A stretch of DNA of 24,333 bases from CAYOHP01 sp964403795 [NCBI: uncultured bacterium]. Lineage in GTDB: Bacteria; Muiribacteriota; UBA6191; CAZXTJ01. Positions within the stretch are counted from its first letter, which is position 1, and every line of letters starts with the position of its first letter. The notes under the pieces were generated by a model that was not told where the DNA came from, made no database searches, and worked only from the letters and a program-made list of their open reading frames with translations. Shown here one piece after another: positions 7,149 to 14,287 of the stretch. The stretch is taken from contig CAYOHP010000079.1 in the NCBI GenBank assembly GCA_964403795.1, forward strand, positions 1-24,333. Direction: 5' to 3'. A program made the translations under genes and the position numbers.

Positions 7149-8018
7149 CTACCTCCCGGTCTCCCGCTTGCCGATCGCGGGCGGTCGCGACCGGAGGCCG
7201 ACCAGCACCGAGAGGTCGAAGAGCAGGCTCGGCTGGCTCTCCGAGACCAGGAGCGGGATCGGGTCGCTCTTCCCGATCACGGAGCGGTCCGAGGCGAAGA
7301 GGGCGGCGTCGTCCTTGGGGTCGGGGTCGAGGATGGTGAGCAGGTAGCTGCCGTAGGGCAGGACCACGGTGCCCTTCATGCGGTCCCCGAAGGTGGTGCG
7401 GATCGCCAGCTCCTCCACGGTGCCCTCGAAGAGCGGCCGGCGGGAAGGATCCTCGACCAGCGAGACCCGGAGCCCTCGCCACAGAACGAAGCTGCCCTCC
7501 TCGGGCAGTTTCAGGGTCACCAGCCCGAACCGGAACCGGGGCGGATAGTCGTGGGAGAGTTCGATGACCCTCTGGTAGAGCGGGATCCGAGTCCCGAGCG
7601 GCTCGGCGGAGAGAGTCAGCCGGTAGCGCCCGGGAGGGACCCGGACCAGTTCCTCCCGGACCCCGAACCCGCTCTCGGAGGCCTGGTCCTCGGCCACCGC
7701 CCTCCCGCCCTCGTCCTCGAGCCGGATCATGACTTCGACCGGCAGGTCGGTCGGGACGTCGACCCGGATCGGGACCCCGGGCCGGGACTCGCTGGGGGGC
7801 CGGGGCACCACGGGATCCGGTCGCGGGGTCGCGGCGGGCGTCGGCGAGGGCACCGGAGCGGGCGGGCTGGGGGAAGGCGGGGAGGAGCTCGCCAGGGGCG
7901 GGGGACGGATCTCGTAGGCGACCCGCACCCGGCCGCCCCCGCAGCCGGCGATCGAGACGGCCAGGACGAGGATCCACGCGCTGCGCACGGCAACGGAAGG
8001 TACCCGTCGTCGCACCAT
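7149..8018 (-). CDS. lipoprotein of unknown function with Pro-rich linker
   Basis: This is a 289-residue protein. The N-terminus has an Arg-rich start, a hydrophobic run and a lipobox IAGC with Cys26, so it should be lipidated and held in the outer or inner membrane. Residues about 37-80 are a Pro/Ser linker. The rest (about 82-289) is a beta-rich domain containing VPPGRYRLTLSAEPLGT and GSYLLTILDPDPKDDAALF, which suggest one or two immunoglobulin- or PEGA-like beta sandwiches. I cannot name the family. The ATG has only a weak ribosome-binding site. It is divergent from the subtilase gene, with 54 bases between starts, and both products carry Pro-rich spacers suited to spanning peptidoglycan. 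A functional link is only inferred. Confidence 0.82.
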   Translation of the reverse strand: MVRRRVPSVAVRSAWILVLAVSIAGCGGGRVRVAYEIRPPPLASSSPPSPSPPAPVPSPTPAATPRPDPVVPRPPSESRPGVPIRVDVPTDLPVEVMIRLEDEGGRAVAEDQASESGFGVREELVRVPPGRYRLTLSAEPLGTRIPLYQRVIELSHDYPPRFRFGLVTLKLPEEGSFVLWRGLRVSLVEDPSRRPLFEGTVEELAIRTTFGDRMKGTVVLPYGSYLLTILDPDPKDDAALFASDRSVIGKSDPIPLLVSESQPSLLFDLSVLVGLRSRPPAIGKRETGR

Positions 8019-8049
8019 GGATCAAGGCTCTCGGCGGTTCGCGGCCGGG

Positions 8050-8077
8050 TTGACGCGGGTCGGACCCTCACTATGCT
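8050..8077 (+). promoter_or_regulatory. sigma-70-like promoter overlapping the subtilase ATG
   Basis: TTGACG (8050-8055, 5 of 6 to the -35 consensus) is followed after 16 bases by TATGCT (8072-8077, 4 of 6 to the -10 consensus). The ATG at 8073 lies inside the -10 box. If the promoter is real, transcription starts near 8084. Translation would then have to begin downstream, for instance at the CTG at 8100, which has GGAGGGAG (8087-8094) before it. Confidence 0.5.
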
Positions 8078-9773
8078 CCCGGGGTCGGAGGGAGACCCCC
8101 TGTCCGTTCCTGTCCGCCCGAGGTCCGTAGCCCTCTTGCTCGGCCTGGCGAGCCTCGCCCCGGGTCTCCTTGCCCGGGGGCCGAAGGCAGCTCCCGAGCT
8201 GCTCCACCGCCTCGAGGCCGAGGCCGCCGACCCCTCGGCTCCGTCGGACCGGATGCGCCTGCTGGTGCGGCTGCGCGACCCGGCCCTCTCGCCCGACGCC
8301 CCCCGGATCGCCTCCGAGACCGCCTCCGGGAGTCCGGTTGCGGCCCGACGCAGAGCGGCGGAGCTGGCGGCCGCCGGACTCCGCTCGCGTTCCGCCACCG
8401 AGGGCGAGCTGCTGTGGATCGCCAACTCGCTCCTGCTCGAGGCCGACCCCGGCCAGGTCCGCAGCCTGCTCGCCGATCCCGAGGTCGAGGAAGTCGTGGA
8501 GGACCCGACCTTCCCATGCCTGCCGCCGACGGAGTTCGAGCCGGTGGAGGAAGCCGTCGGCTCCGGGGCCGCGGTGCCGAGGGCCCCGGCGGACCAGGCC
8601 CCCGGCTGGGGAGTTGCCGCCTCGGGCGCGGTCCGGATCCAGAAGGAACTCGGCTTTACCGGTCGGGGAGTGCGGGTCGGCCACATCGACACCGGCTTCG
8701 ATCCCGCCCATCCGCACCTGGCAGGCAGAGTGGCGGCCTTCCGGGATTTCGTGGGCGGACGCACCCAAGGGTATGACGACCATGGGCACGGGACCCACAC
8801 CTTGGCCATCATGGTGGGCGGCGGACCCGGCCGGGCGGTGGCCCCCGAGGCCACCGCGATCGTGGCCAAGGCTCTCGACCAGAAGGGCGACGGCAAGCTC
8901 TCGGCCCTGCTCCGTGCCATGCAGTGGATGCTCGATCCCGACGGCGATCCCCGGACCGCCGACAGGCCCAGCGTGGTCAACTGCTCGTGGGGCATCGGGC
9001 GGGCCGCCCTCGGCAAGCAGGGAGCCAGCGAGCGGTTCTTCTGGGATGCGGTCTCGGCCTGGCGGGAGGCAGGGATCGTCGGGGTCTTCTCCTCGGGCAA
9101 CGAGGGCCTCGGCCACGAGCTGGTCCCGGCCGCCTATCCCCACGCCTTCGCGGTGGGCGCGGTGGCCCAGGACGGCTCGGTCCCCGGGTTCTCGGCCGGC
9201 GGCGACATGGCCTGGGACGGCACCCGGGTCCGCAAGCCCGAACTGGTCGCCCCCGGGGCGGGCATCCTCTCGGCTTTCCCGGGTGGGGGCTGGCGACGGG
9301 CCCAGGGGACCAGCCAGGCCGCCCCGCACGTGGCCGGAATCGCGGTCCTGATGCGCCAGGCCAATCCCAGGGCCTCGGTCCGCCAGATCGAAGCCGCCCT
9401 GATCACCACCGCCAAGGACCGCGGGGCTCCGGGCAAGGACACCCGCTACGGGGCGGGTATCCTGGCCGGGTTCGAGGCCATGAAGGCGCTGCTGGGTCCG
9501 CGGCCCCCGCCGCCGGTCCCGAGCTTGCCGCCCCTGCTTCCCCGTCCTCCCGATCCCCCTCCCCCGACGATGGCGCCGCCGCCCTCACCTCCCCTGCCGC
9601 CGCCCGCCACCCGTCCGCCGGCGCCGACCCGACCTCCGGGCCCGGTGCCTCCCCCGGTGGTCCGGCCCGCGGACCCGGTCCCGGCCACCCGCTCCCTGAT
9701 CCGGGGATTGGCCGGCTTCGCCACCGGGTTCCTGGCGCTCTTCGCCCTGGGCTCGCTCTTGGGCGGCAACTGA
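8073..9773 (+). CDS. subtilisin-like (S8) serine protease with C-terminal membrane anchor
   Basis: Read from ATG 8073 this is 566 residues. A rival start is CTG 8100, which has a good ribosome-binding site (GGAGGGAG, 8087-8094) and leaves a cleaner signal peptide (RSVALLLGLASLAPGLLA). Domains in order are: signal peptide; an I9-like prodomain ending about residue 155 (ELLWIANSLLLEADP, then LADPEVEEVVED); the S8 domain; a Pro-rich linker (about 475-540); and a C-terminal transmembrane helix (LAGFATGFLALFALGSLL). The triad is complete: Asp206 (HIDTG), His239 (GHGTH) and Ser414 (GTSQAAPH), with Asn343 (SSGNEG) for the oxyanion hole. The product should be an exported protease tethered to the inner membrane on a long rigid stalk. 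This plan recalls mycosins of type VII secretion, but no such system is in the window. Confidence 0.93.
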   Translation: MLPGSEGDPLSVPVRPRSVALLLGLASLAPGLLARGPKAAPELLHRLEAEAADPSAPSDRMRLLVRLRDPALSPDAPRIASETASGSPVAARRRAAELAAAGLRSRSATEGELLWIANSLLLEADPGQVRSLLADPEVEEVVEDPTFPCLPPTEFEPVEEAVGSGAAVPRAPADQAPGWGVAASGAVRIQKELGFTGRGVRVGHIDTGFDPAHPHLAGRVAAFRDFVGGRTQGYDDHGHGTHTLAIMVGGGPGRAVAPEATAIVAKALDQKGDGKLSALLRAMQWMLDPDGDPRTADRPSVVNCSWGIGRAALGKQGASERFFWDAVSAWREAGIVGVFSSGNEGLGHELVPAAYPHAFAVGAVAQDGSVPGFSAGGDMAWDGTRVRKPELVAPGAGILSAFPGGGWRRAQGTSQAAPHVAGIAVLMRQANPRASVRQIEAALITTAKDRGAPGKDTRYGAGILAGFEAMKALLGPRPPPPVPSLPPLLPRPPDPPPPTMAPPPSPPLPPPATRPPAPTRPPGPVPPPVVRPADPVPATRSLIRGLAGFATGFLALFALGSLLGGN

Positions 9774-9782
9774 TCCTCTGAT

Positions 9783-9813
9783 ACCGAAGGCGAGCGGGAG
9801 CGGGCGCTTCGGT
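9783..9813 (+). terminator. stem-loop after the subtilase gene
   Basis: ACCGAAG (9783-9789) pairs with CTTCGGT (9807-9813), and a CG pair extends the stem past a bulge. It begins 10 bases after the subtilase stop. There is no T-tract, so it may be an attenuator or mRNA-stabilising hairpin rather than a true intrinsic terminator. Confidence 0.35.
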
Positions 9814-9867
9814 CCGGTTCCGGGTCCGGCTTCGTCCCTGCTCCCAAGCCATGCCAGAGTTCGCACC

Positions 9868-10512
9868 GTGCGAAGGGCCCTCCTCGGTCTCGTCCTGCTC
9901 CTTTGCCCGTGGTTGGTCCCGGCCAGGGCCGCCGCGGCCGCTTCCCGGGACGCCTATGTGTTCCCGGTCTACGGTCCGGGCCGACCGGCGCCCGGATACG
10001 GCCGGCACCATGGGCACGGGTACCGGGACCCGGGGCTCGACGATCCCCTGGCCCGGGGCGCCTGGAACCTCGGTGCGGGAGCCTTCCAGGCCGCCGAGAA
10101 GAACGGGCTGGACGCCACCCGGGTCGAGTTCCGGAGCGACCTCGGTGTCCTCGGGGTGGCCCGCTGGCTGGGAGGCGTGACCACCGGTCCGGTCGACTTC
10201 GTGCTCCCCTACCTCGGGTTCTACCGGGACGTGCCGCTCGGCGGGGGCCTGGTGTTCACGCCGGCGACGGCCTTCGGGTTCCTCTCGGGGGGCGATGCCG
10301 CGAGGTTCGGCGGGACGCTCCAGTTCCGCACTTCCCTGGAGCTCGGATACACGCTGGGGGATGGCTCGCGGCTCGGGCTGGCGATCCAGCACGTCTCGAA
10401 CGCCGGGCTCGAGCAGCCCAACAAGGGCTCCAACACCCAGATGCTGACCTGGACCCTGCCCTTCGGTCGGCACCGGGACGGTCCGGGTTCTCGCGGGCCT
10501 GCCGGTCGCTGA
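9868..10512 (+). CDS. pagL: PagL-like lipid A 3-O-deacylase (outer membrane)
   Basis: This is a 214-residue protein starting at GTG 9868. The signal peptide is LLGLVLLLCPWLVPARA. A His/Gly/Tyr-rich linker (about 35-55) precedes beta-strand-rich sequence consistent with an 8-strand outer-membrane barrel. The C-terminal motif QHVSNAGLEQPNKGSN (residues 174-189) matches the active-site region of PagL, which removes the 3-O acyl chain from lipid A. His175 and Ser177 match the catalytic His and Ser. The third triad position (Glu140 of the Pseudomonas enzyme, 12 residues after Ser) is Asn189 here. The protein ends soon after the strand MLTWTLPFG with a short Gly/Arg tail, so the C-terminal aromatic of many barrels is not terminal. 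It lies downstream of the subtilase gene and converges with the next gene. Confidence 0.82.
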   Translation: MRRALLGLVLLLCPWLVPARAAAAASRDAYVFPVYGPGRPAPGYGRHHGHGYRDPGLDDPLARGAWNLGAGAFQAAEKNGLDATRVEFRSDLGVLGVARWLGGVTTGPVDFVLPYLGFYRDVPLGGGLVFTPATAFGFLSGGDAARFGGTLQFRTSLELGYTLGDGSRLGLAIQHVSNAGLEQPNKGSNTQMLTWTLPFGRHRDGPGSRGPAGR

Positions 10513-10520
10513 CCCCGGGA

Positions 10521-10539
10521 TCGGGGGTTCGACCCCCGA
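10521..10539. terminator. perfect stem-loop between convergent genes
   Basis: TCGGGGGT (10521-10528) and ACCCCCGA (10532-10539) form a perfect 8-bp stem closed by a TCG loop. It is placed between the stops of the PagL-like gene (10512) and the convergent gene (10558), so it could serve both strands. There is no T-tract on either side. In high-GC genomes such stems are often the only visible terminator. Confidence 0.5.
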
Positions 10540-10557
10540 CCGGACCTCGGCCCTGCC

Positions 10558-11190
10558 TCAGTCCGGAGGTGCCGGCCGACCCCCGGCACCCGCCGAGCGC
10601 ACGGCTTCCAGGCGCACCGCCAGCTCCCGGGGCACCGCGTCCGGATCGGTCGCCGCCCGTTCCATGATCTCGCCGAGGAAATGGTTGGCGATGCGGGCCG
10701 AGGGACCTCCGGAGGGGGCCCCCGCCTGAGCCTCGAAGACCGGCAGCCAGGAAGCGGGTGCCAGGTCCAGGATCGTCCTCCGACAGGTCCTCGCCAGTTC
10801 GAGCTCGCACCGGAGGATCCGGTGGGCGAGGGAGGTCCGGTCCTCCCCTGGCGGAACCGGCATCGCCAGGCGCGGCGCGACCACCTCCCCCACCAGCCGG
10901 CGCATGAAGGCTTCGGCTTCCGGACATTCGAGCCCGCGCCGGGCCAGGACCTCCTGGGCGTACCAGGTCGCCAGGTCGCCCGCTTCGGTCCGACCCGGCG
11001 AGCCGACGGCCATCGTGAACACGGCCTCCCGGAGCCAGACCAGGTCGTCCCTCCGATTCGAGGCCGCGAGCTGGAACCTCCACCGGAAGGCGTGCGGGGA
11101 GGCCGAGGGCTCGATGCCCCGATCCTCCCTCAGTCGAGGCTCGGCGCCGGGTCCTCGCCGCTTCCCTCCATCGGGATCGGCCTCCCTCAC
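10558..11190 (-). CDS. protein of unknown function
   Basis: This is a 210-residue predicted protein that I do not recognise. The start is taken as the GTG at 11190, with only a distant GAGG before it; an in-frame Met at residue 60 is another option. There is no signal peptide or membrane segment. From about residue 35 the sequence is helical, with Trp, Cys and charged residues (FRWRFQLAASNRRDDLVWLREAV, AEAFMRRLVGEVV, RCELELARTCRR), unlike the Arg/Pro/Gly-rich shadow frames opposite. The third-position GC bias also fits coding. It is encoded 93 bases after the metallopeptidase gene on the same strand and may be co-transcribed with it. It is probably a cytoplasmic alpha-helical protein. Confidence 0.6.
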   Translation of the reverse strand: MREADPDGGKRRGPGAEPRLREDRGIEPSASPHAFRWRFQLAASNRRDDLVWLREAVFTMAVGSPGRTEAGDLATWYAQEVLARRGLECPEAEAFMRRLVGEVVAPRLAMPVPPGEDRTSLAHRILRCELELARTCRRTILDLAPASWLPVFEAQAGAPSGGPSARIANHFLGEIMERAATDPDAVPRELAVRLEAVRSAGAGGRPAPPD

Positions 11191-11283
11191 GGCCCATGGT
11201 GCCTCGCCGGCGCAGGCCAGGGAAGGCAGGACTCGCCTTGGGCTGCCGGGCGTCGCTGGGGCGTGGGTACCGGGATCCCGGGA

Positions 11284-12666
11284 CTAGCGGATCCGGTTGG
11301 CCCGGGCGATGGCCTCGAGCTTGGCCTTGACCTCGGGTCCGAGGTCGCTGCCCAGCCGGTCCAGGACCTGGATGGCTCCCTTGGCCCGGAAGCCGCTGCG
11401 CATCAGGTTCCAGCTGGCCTGGGCCCAGTCGAGGCCGAGCTCGTCACCGGCATCGGCGTGGGTGTCGAAGAAGTCCCAGAACAGGGCCGCCACCCGCCAC
11501 TCGTTGGTGGGACCGGCGCAGACGTCGGCGGGGACGTTCTCGATCCGGATCGGCGCCCGGCGCGGCACCAGGAATTCGAAGCGGGCGTCCTCGTCCTCCC
11601 GGGCCAGGTGGATGGCCCCGGAGAAGTAGGTCGCCCAGCCCTCGGACAGGGCCAGCCCCTGCGAATAGCACTCGTCGATCTTGTGGCTGCCCCCGCCCCC
11701 TGCGAACTTGGAGGCCCCGAAATAGACCGCATGCCCGAGCTCGTGCCCGATCACGTCCCACTGGTGGGCCTGGGTGATGTGGAGCGAGCCCCAGGAGAAG
11801 TAGTCGCCGTTGGACGGCCAGTGGACGGGGAGGTGGTCCCACCAGGCGAGATCGTCGCCCTGGCTCCGGAGGTACCGGGCCGCCCGCACCGCCACCGCGT
11901 GCACCCAAGCGGCTTCGCTCACCGGGTCGCCGGCGGGCAGCCGGGACTCTCCGAGGTCGAGCCCGGAGTCCTCCGGCATGGTGAAGGCCTGGGTGTAGCG
12001 GTAGGCGCCCTGGTCGCCCTGGACGGTCCAATGGGCCGTCTCGAGGCGGGCCTCGAACTCGGCGGCGCCGGGGGCGAGGCCCGCCAGCGAGAAACGCCCG
12101 TCGGCGTCGGTGCGCCCTTCGACCGCGCCCACCCGGACCTTGGCCTCGGCGAGCGGCAGGATCTCGCCGGTGAAGCTGGCGAAGGCGATCCGTCCCGTCA
12201 GTACCCCGGCCGGCTCGGCGCTGGCAACGGCTCGATCGGCGACCAGGCGGGTGGTACCGGACGCCACCCTGGTCCGCAGGTCGACCGTGCGACCGGCCTG
12301 CGAGAAGACCCGGGCTTCCACGAACGCCGAGGAACCGGCCGGGAAGGCCCGGACCCGGAGTTCCCCCTCGGCCTCGCCCGGGTTCGCGGGGACTGCGACC
12401 TCGAGGCTGGCCCGGGCCGGGACCCGGATCCTCCCCGGCTCGCCACCGCGGAGCTGGAAGCCGCCCCGGGTGCGGATCTCCAGCGCCACGTCCTGGGCCG
12501 TCTCCAGCCGGTTCTCGACCGTCAGCAAGAGACCCGCTCCCGGACCTTGCTCGAGCCTGAGGCCCAGTGAGGCCGGCTCGGTGGAGGCGCTGGCGGGAGC
12601 GGAGCCGAGCATGGCGGCGAGGCAGGCCGAGAGGAGGAAGCGGACGGGACGCGGGCGCCGGGGCAT
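11284..12666 (-). CDS. secreted HExxH...E zinc metallopeptidase with N-terminal beta domains
   Basis: This is a 460-residue exported protein. The ATG (12666) has AGGAAGG upstream, and the signal peptide is FLLSACLAAMLGSAPASA. Residues about 30-150 look like a beta-sandwich. Residues about 155-210 (LTGRIAFASFTGEILPLAEA, then RTDADGRFSLAGLAPG) match the carboxypeptidase-regulatory / CNA-B-like fold. The peptidase part has HELGH at 308-312 and, 30 residues later, Glu342 in SEGWATYF, which is the gluzincin arrangement of two His, catalytic Glu and a downstream Glu ligand. I cannot assign a MEROPS family. The substrate is unknown and is presumably an extracellular or envelope protein. It is likely transcribed with the following gene of unknown function. 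Confidence 0.86.
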   Translation of the reverse strand: MPRRPRPVRFLLSACLAAMLGSAPASASTEPASLGLRLEQGPGAGLLLTVENRLETAQDVALEIRTRGGFQLRGGEPGRIRVPARASLEVAVPANPGEAEGELRVRAFPAGSSAFVEARVFSQAGRTVDLRTRVASGTTRLVADRAVASAEPAGVLTGRIAFASFTGEILPLAEAKVRVGAVEGRTDADGRFSLAGLAPGAAEFEARLETAHWTVQGDQGAYRYTQAFTMPEDSGLDLGESRLPAGDPVSEAAWVHAVAVRAARYLRSQGDDLAWWDHLPVHWPSNGDYFSWGSLHITQAHQWDVIGHELGHAVYFGASKFAGGGGSHKIDECYSQGLALSEGWATYFSGAIHLAREDEDARFEFLVPRRAPIRIENVPADVCAGPTNEWRVAALFWDFFDTHADAGDELGLDWAQASWNLMRSGFRAKGAIQVLDRLGSDLGPEVKAKLEAIARANRIR

Positions 12667-12703
12667 GGGGCAGCCTTCCTGTCGTCGGGAGACGAAGCCG
12701 GGG

Positions 12704-12712
12704 AGGATAGCA
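12704..12712 (-). promoter_or_regulatory. candidate extended -10 promoter of the HExxH peptidase gene
   Basis: On the minus strand this reads TGCTATCCT, an extended -10 form (TGn then TATCCT, 4 of 6). It lies about 40 bases before the ATG at 12666. No clear -35 box is visible. It has the same layout as the element at 125-133. Evidence is weak. Confidence 0.28.
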
Positions 12713-12765
12713 GGCCGTCAGTCGGGTGGGAAGGCCGGGAGGCGCGCCGCAGTGCATGCATTCGC

Positions 12766-12785
12766 GTTCCCGGGAGGGAGGGAAC
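12766..12785 (-). terminator. stem-loop downstream of the exported-protein gene
   Basis: GTTCCC (12766-12771) pairs with GGGAAC (12780-12785) across an 8-base loop. On the minus strand it lies 40 bases past the stop of the gene at 12826-14184 and before the promoter region of the HExxH peptidase gene. It has no T-tract, so it is only a possible terminator. Confidence 0.3.
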
Positions 12786-12825
12786 TCCCCCGGGTGCCGC
12801 GCCGCGCGGACCGGGTGGGCCTGGG

Positions 12826-14184
12826 CTACCTGCCGGGAACCGGGATCCCGGGCTCCGGCCCCGAGAAGGTCTCCTGGGGCGGAGCGCCACCCGGGGCGGG
12901 ACCCGGGGCCGGCGCGGGGGCAGGACCCGGCTCGGGGAAGACCTGTTCCACCTGGGAGCCGTCCGGGATCGACCCCGACATCCCCCCGAAACCGGGGCCA
13001 CCCGGGATCATCCCGGGTGGGAAAGCCCCGGCACCTCGCGCCTGGGCCGCGCCCGCGAACTGGAGCAGGGTCGGGATCGCCCCGGCCAGGACCGGCATGA
13101 GAGGCACCAGTCGGGAGGCCCTGAGCCACGGGATCTTGGTGCGGTCGAGGTTCAGGATGAAGGCGTTCCCGGCCGCCACCGGTTCGATCCCCCAGAGCCA
13201 GCCCCTGGCCTCGGAGATCAGCGCCGAGGACATGGCCGTGCTGGGCGAGAGCAGGGCGCCGAAGCCCGGCTGCGGCTGGTTCGGATCCGGGGGCTGGAGG
13301 GCCGCCTCGGCGGCTGCCCGGGCCATCTGCAGGGCCATCCCCAGCAGGCCCTGGACCTGGGCGACGGTGTCCTCCCGGAGGAAGGTCGCCCCGACCTGGA
13401 TCCGGGCGCCCTCGACCCGGACGCCCAGGGTCTCGAGCTGGGGCCCGATCAAGGCGAGCGGACCCGGGGTCCTGCCCATGGTCTCGCGCTGGGCCGGGCT
13501 CACCAACAGGTTGGCGTAGGCCCTGGTCCCGCCGAGCCCGTAGAAGGCCCGCATCGCTTCGACGTCGAGCGGGCTGGGTTCGAGCTTCTTCAGGTCCTCG
13601 AGCTTGGCCTCGGAGGTGGGAGGCACGGCCGCGATGGTGGTGTCGTCCAGGAACCAGGCCTTGCCGCCCATGCGATTGCCCACGGTGCGGATCCCGTCCT
13701 CGATCGAGAAGGTGCTCCCCTTCTCGGCCAGGGTGGGATCGGCGGCCATGATCGGCCAGAGGCGGGCCAGGTCGAAGCGTCCCTTGATCACCAGGGCCAT
13801 GCGGGTGGTGCCGTTCTGGGGGCCGAAGGCGAGCCAGGTGATCGAGGAGAGGTGCTTCTCGGGATGGAACCCGAAGCGGCTCTCCAGGTCGGCCCACTGG
13901 CGCCGGGTCCGGAGCAGGGCGTCCTCGCCCCCGAGGGGAAGACTGGCGAAGCCCTCCTCCCAGAAGTCCGGGCCGAGCTCGAAGCCTCCCAGCCAGTGGA
14001 TCCTCACCGGCCCGGGATCGGCGGGCGCGGCCTTCTGAGCCGGGGTGCGGCGCGAGGCGGCCGGAGGCGGAGGTCCCTCGGCGAGGTCCTCGGCCTGGGC
14101 CGGGGCGAGGGCGACCAGGGCGGCCAGGGTGATCCCGGCCAGGCCACGAGCACGGTTCAAGGTCGGGATCCCGAAGCGGATCAC
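12826..14184 (-). CDS. exported protein of unknown function (DUF3352-like pattern)
   Basis: This is a 452-residue protein. GTG 14184 is preceded by AGGAGC at a spacing of about 5 bases, which settles the start. The signal peptide is GLAGITLAALVALAPAQA. A Pro/Ala linker leads to a mixed alpha/beta region with TTRMALVIKGRFDLARLWPIM (about 112-132), then paired segments WFLDDTTIAAVPPTSEAKL and YANLLVSPAQRETMG. This resembles exported proteins of the DUF3352 type from Acidobacteria, Planctomycetes and myxobacteria; I have not confirmed the family. A hydrophobic stretch (LVPLMPVLAGAIPTLLQFAGAA) near residues 360-385 could be a membrane contact. The end is Gly/Pro/Ala-rich and probably disordered. 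It is divergent from the glycosyltransferase gene. Confidence 0.8.
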   Translation of the reverse strand: MIRFGIPTLNRARGLAGITLAALVALAPAQAEDLAEGPPPPAASRRTPAQKAAPADPGPVRIHWLGGFELGPDFWEEGFASLPLGGEDALLRTRRQWADLESRFGFHPEKHLSSITWLAFGPQNGTTRMALVIKGRFDLARLWPIMAADPTLAEKGSTFSIEDGIRTVGNRMGGKAWFLDDTTIAAVPPTSEAKLEDLKKLEPSPLDVEAMRAFYGLGGTRAYANLLVSPAQRETMGRTPGPLALIGPQLETLGVRVEGARIQVGATFLREDTVAQVQGLLGMALQMARAAAEAALQPPDPNQPQPGFGALLSPSTAMSSALISEARGWLWGIEPVAAGNAFILNLDRTKIPWLRASRLVPLMPVLAGAIPTLLQFAGAAQARGAGAFPPGMIPGGPGFGGMSGSIPDGSQVEQVFPEPGPAPAPAPGPAPGGAPPQETFSGPEPGIPVPGR

Positions 14185-14201
14185 GGGAGCTCCTGTCTCC
14201 T

Positions 14202-14228
14202 GGGACGGCGCCGAGGCCGGGCCGTCCC
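14202..14228. promoter_or_regulatory. inverted repeat in divergent promoter region
   Basis: GGGACGGC (14202-14209) and GCCGTCCC (14221-14228) are perfect 8-base arms around an 11-base centre. They lie 18 bases upstream of the minus-strand GTG and 60 bases before the plus-strand ATG. Centre-to-centre spacing of about 19 bases fits two major grooves on one DNA face, so a dimeric regulator site is possible. Confidence 0.4.
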
Positions 14229-14244
14229 TCCGAGTGGAGCATGA

Positions 14245-14262
14245 CTTCCGCCCAAACGGAAG
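14245..14262. promoter_or_regulatory. second inverted repeat upstream of the GT2 gene
   Basis: CTTCCG (14245-14250) and CGGAAG (14257-14262) are perfect 6-base arms around CCCAAA. It ends 25 bases before the ATG at 14288 and could be an operator or a leader hairpin of the glycosyltransferase mRNA. Confidence 0.35.
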
Positions 14263-14287
14263 GGATGGGGCGAGGTAGCATCGCGGC

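Noticed and set aside
8073-9773. Type VII secretion mycosin
   Set aside because: The domain plan is similar, but no ESX/EccC or WXG100 genes are present and the organism appears to be diderm, so only the general label is supported.
10519-10540. tRNA-like TTCGA sequence in the convergent gap
   Set aside because: GGTTCGA resembles a T-loop but lies within a simple hairpin; no acceptor, D or anticodon arms can be drawn around it.
10681-12570. Plus-strand open frame of 629 codons
   Set aside because: It is antisense to the HExxH peptidase and the unknown gene; the minus-strand products have a signal peptide and zinc motif, while this frame has neither.
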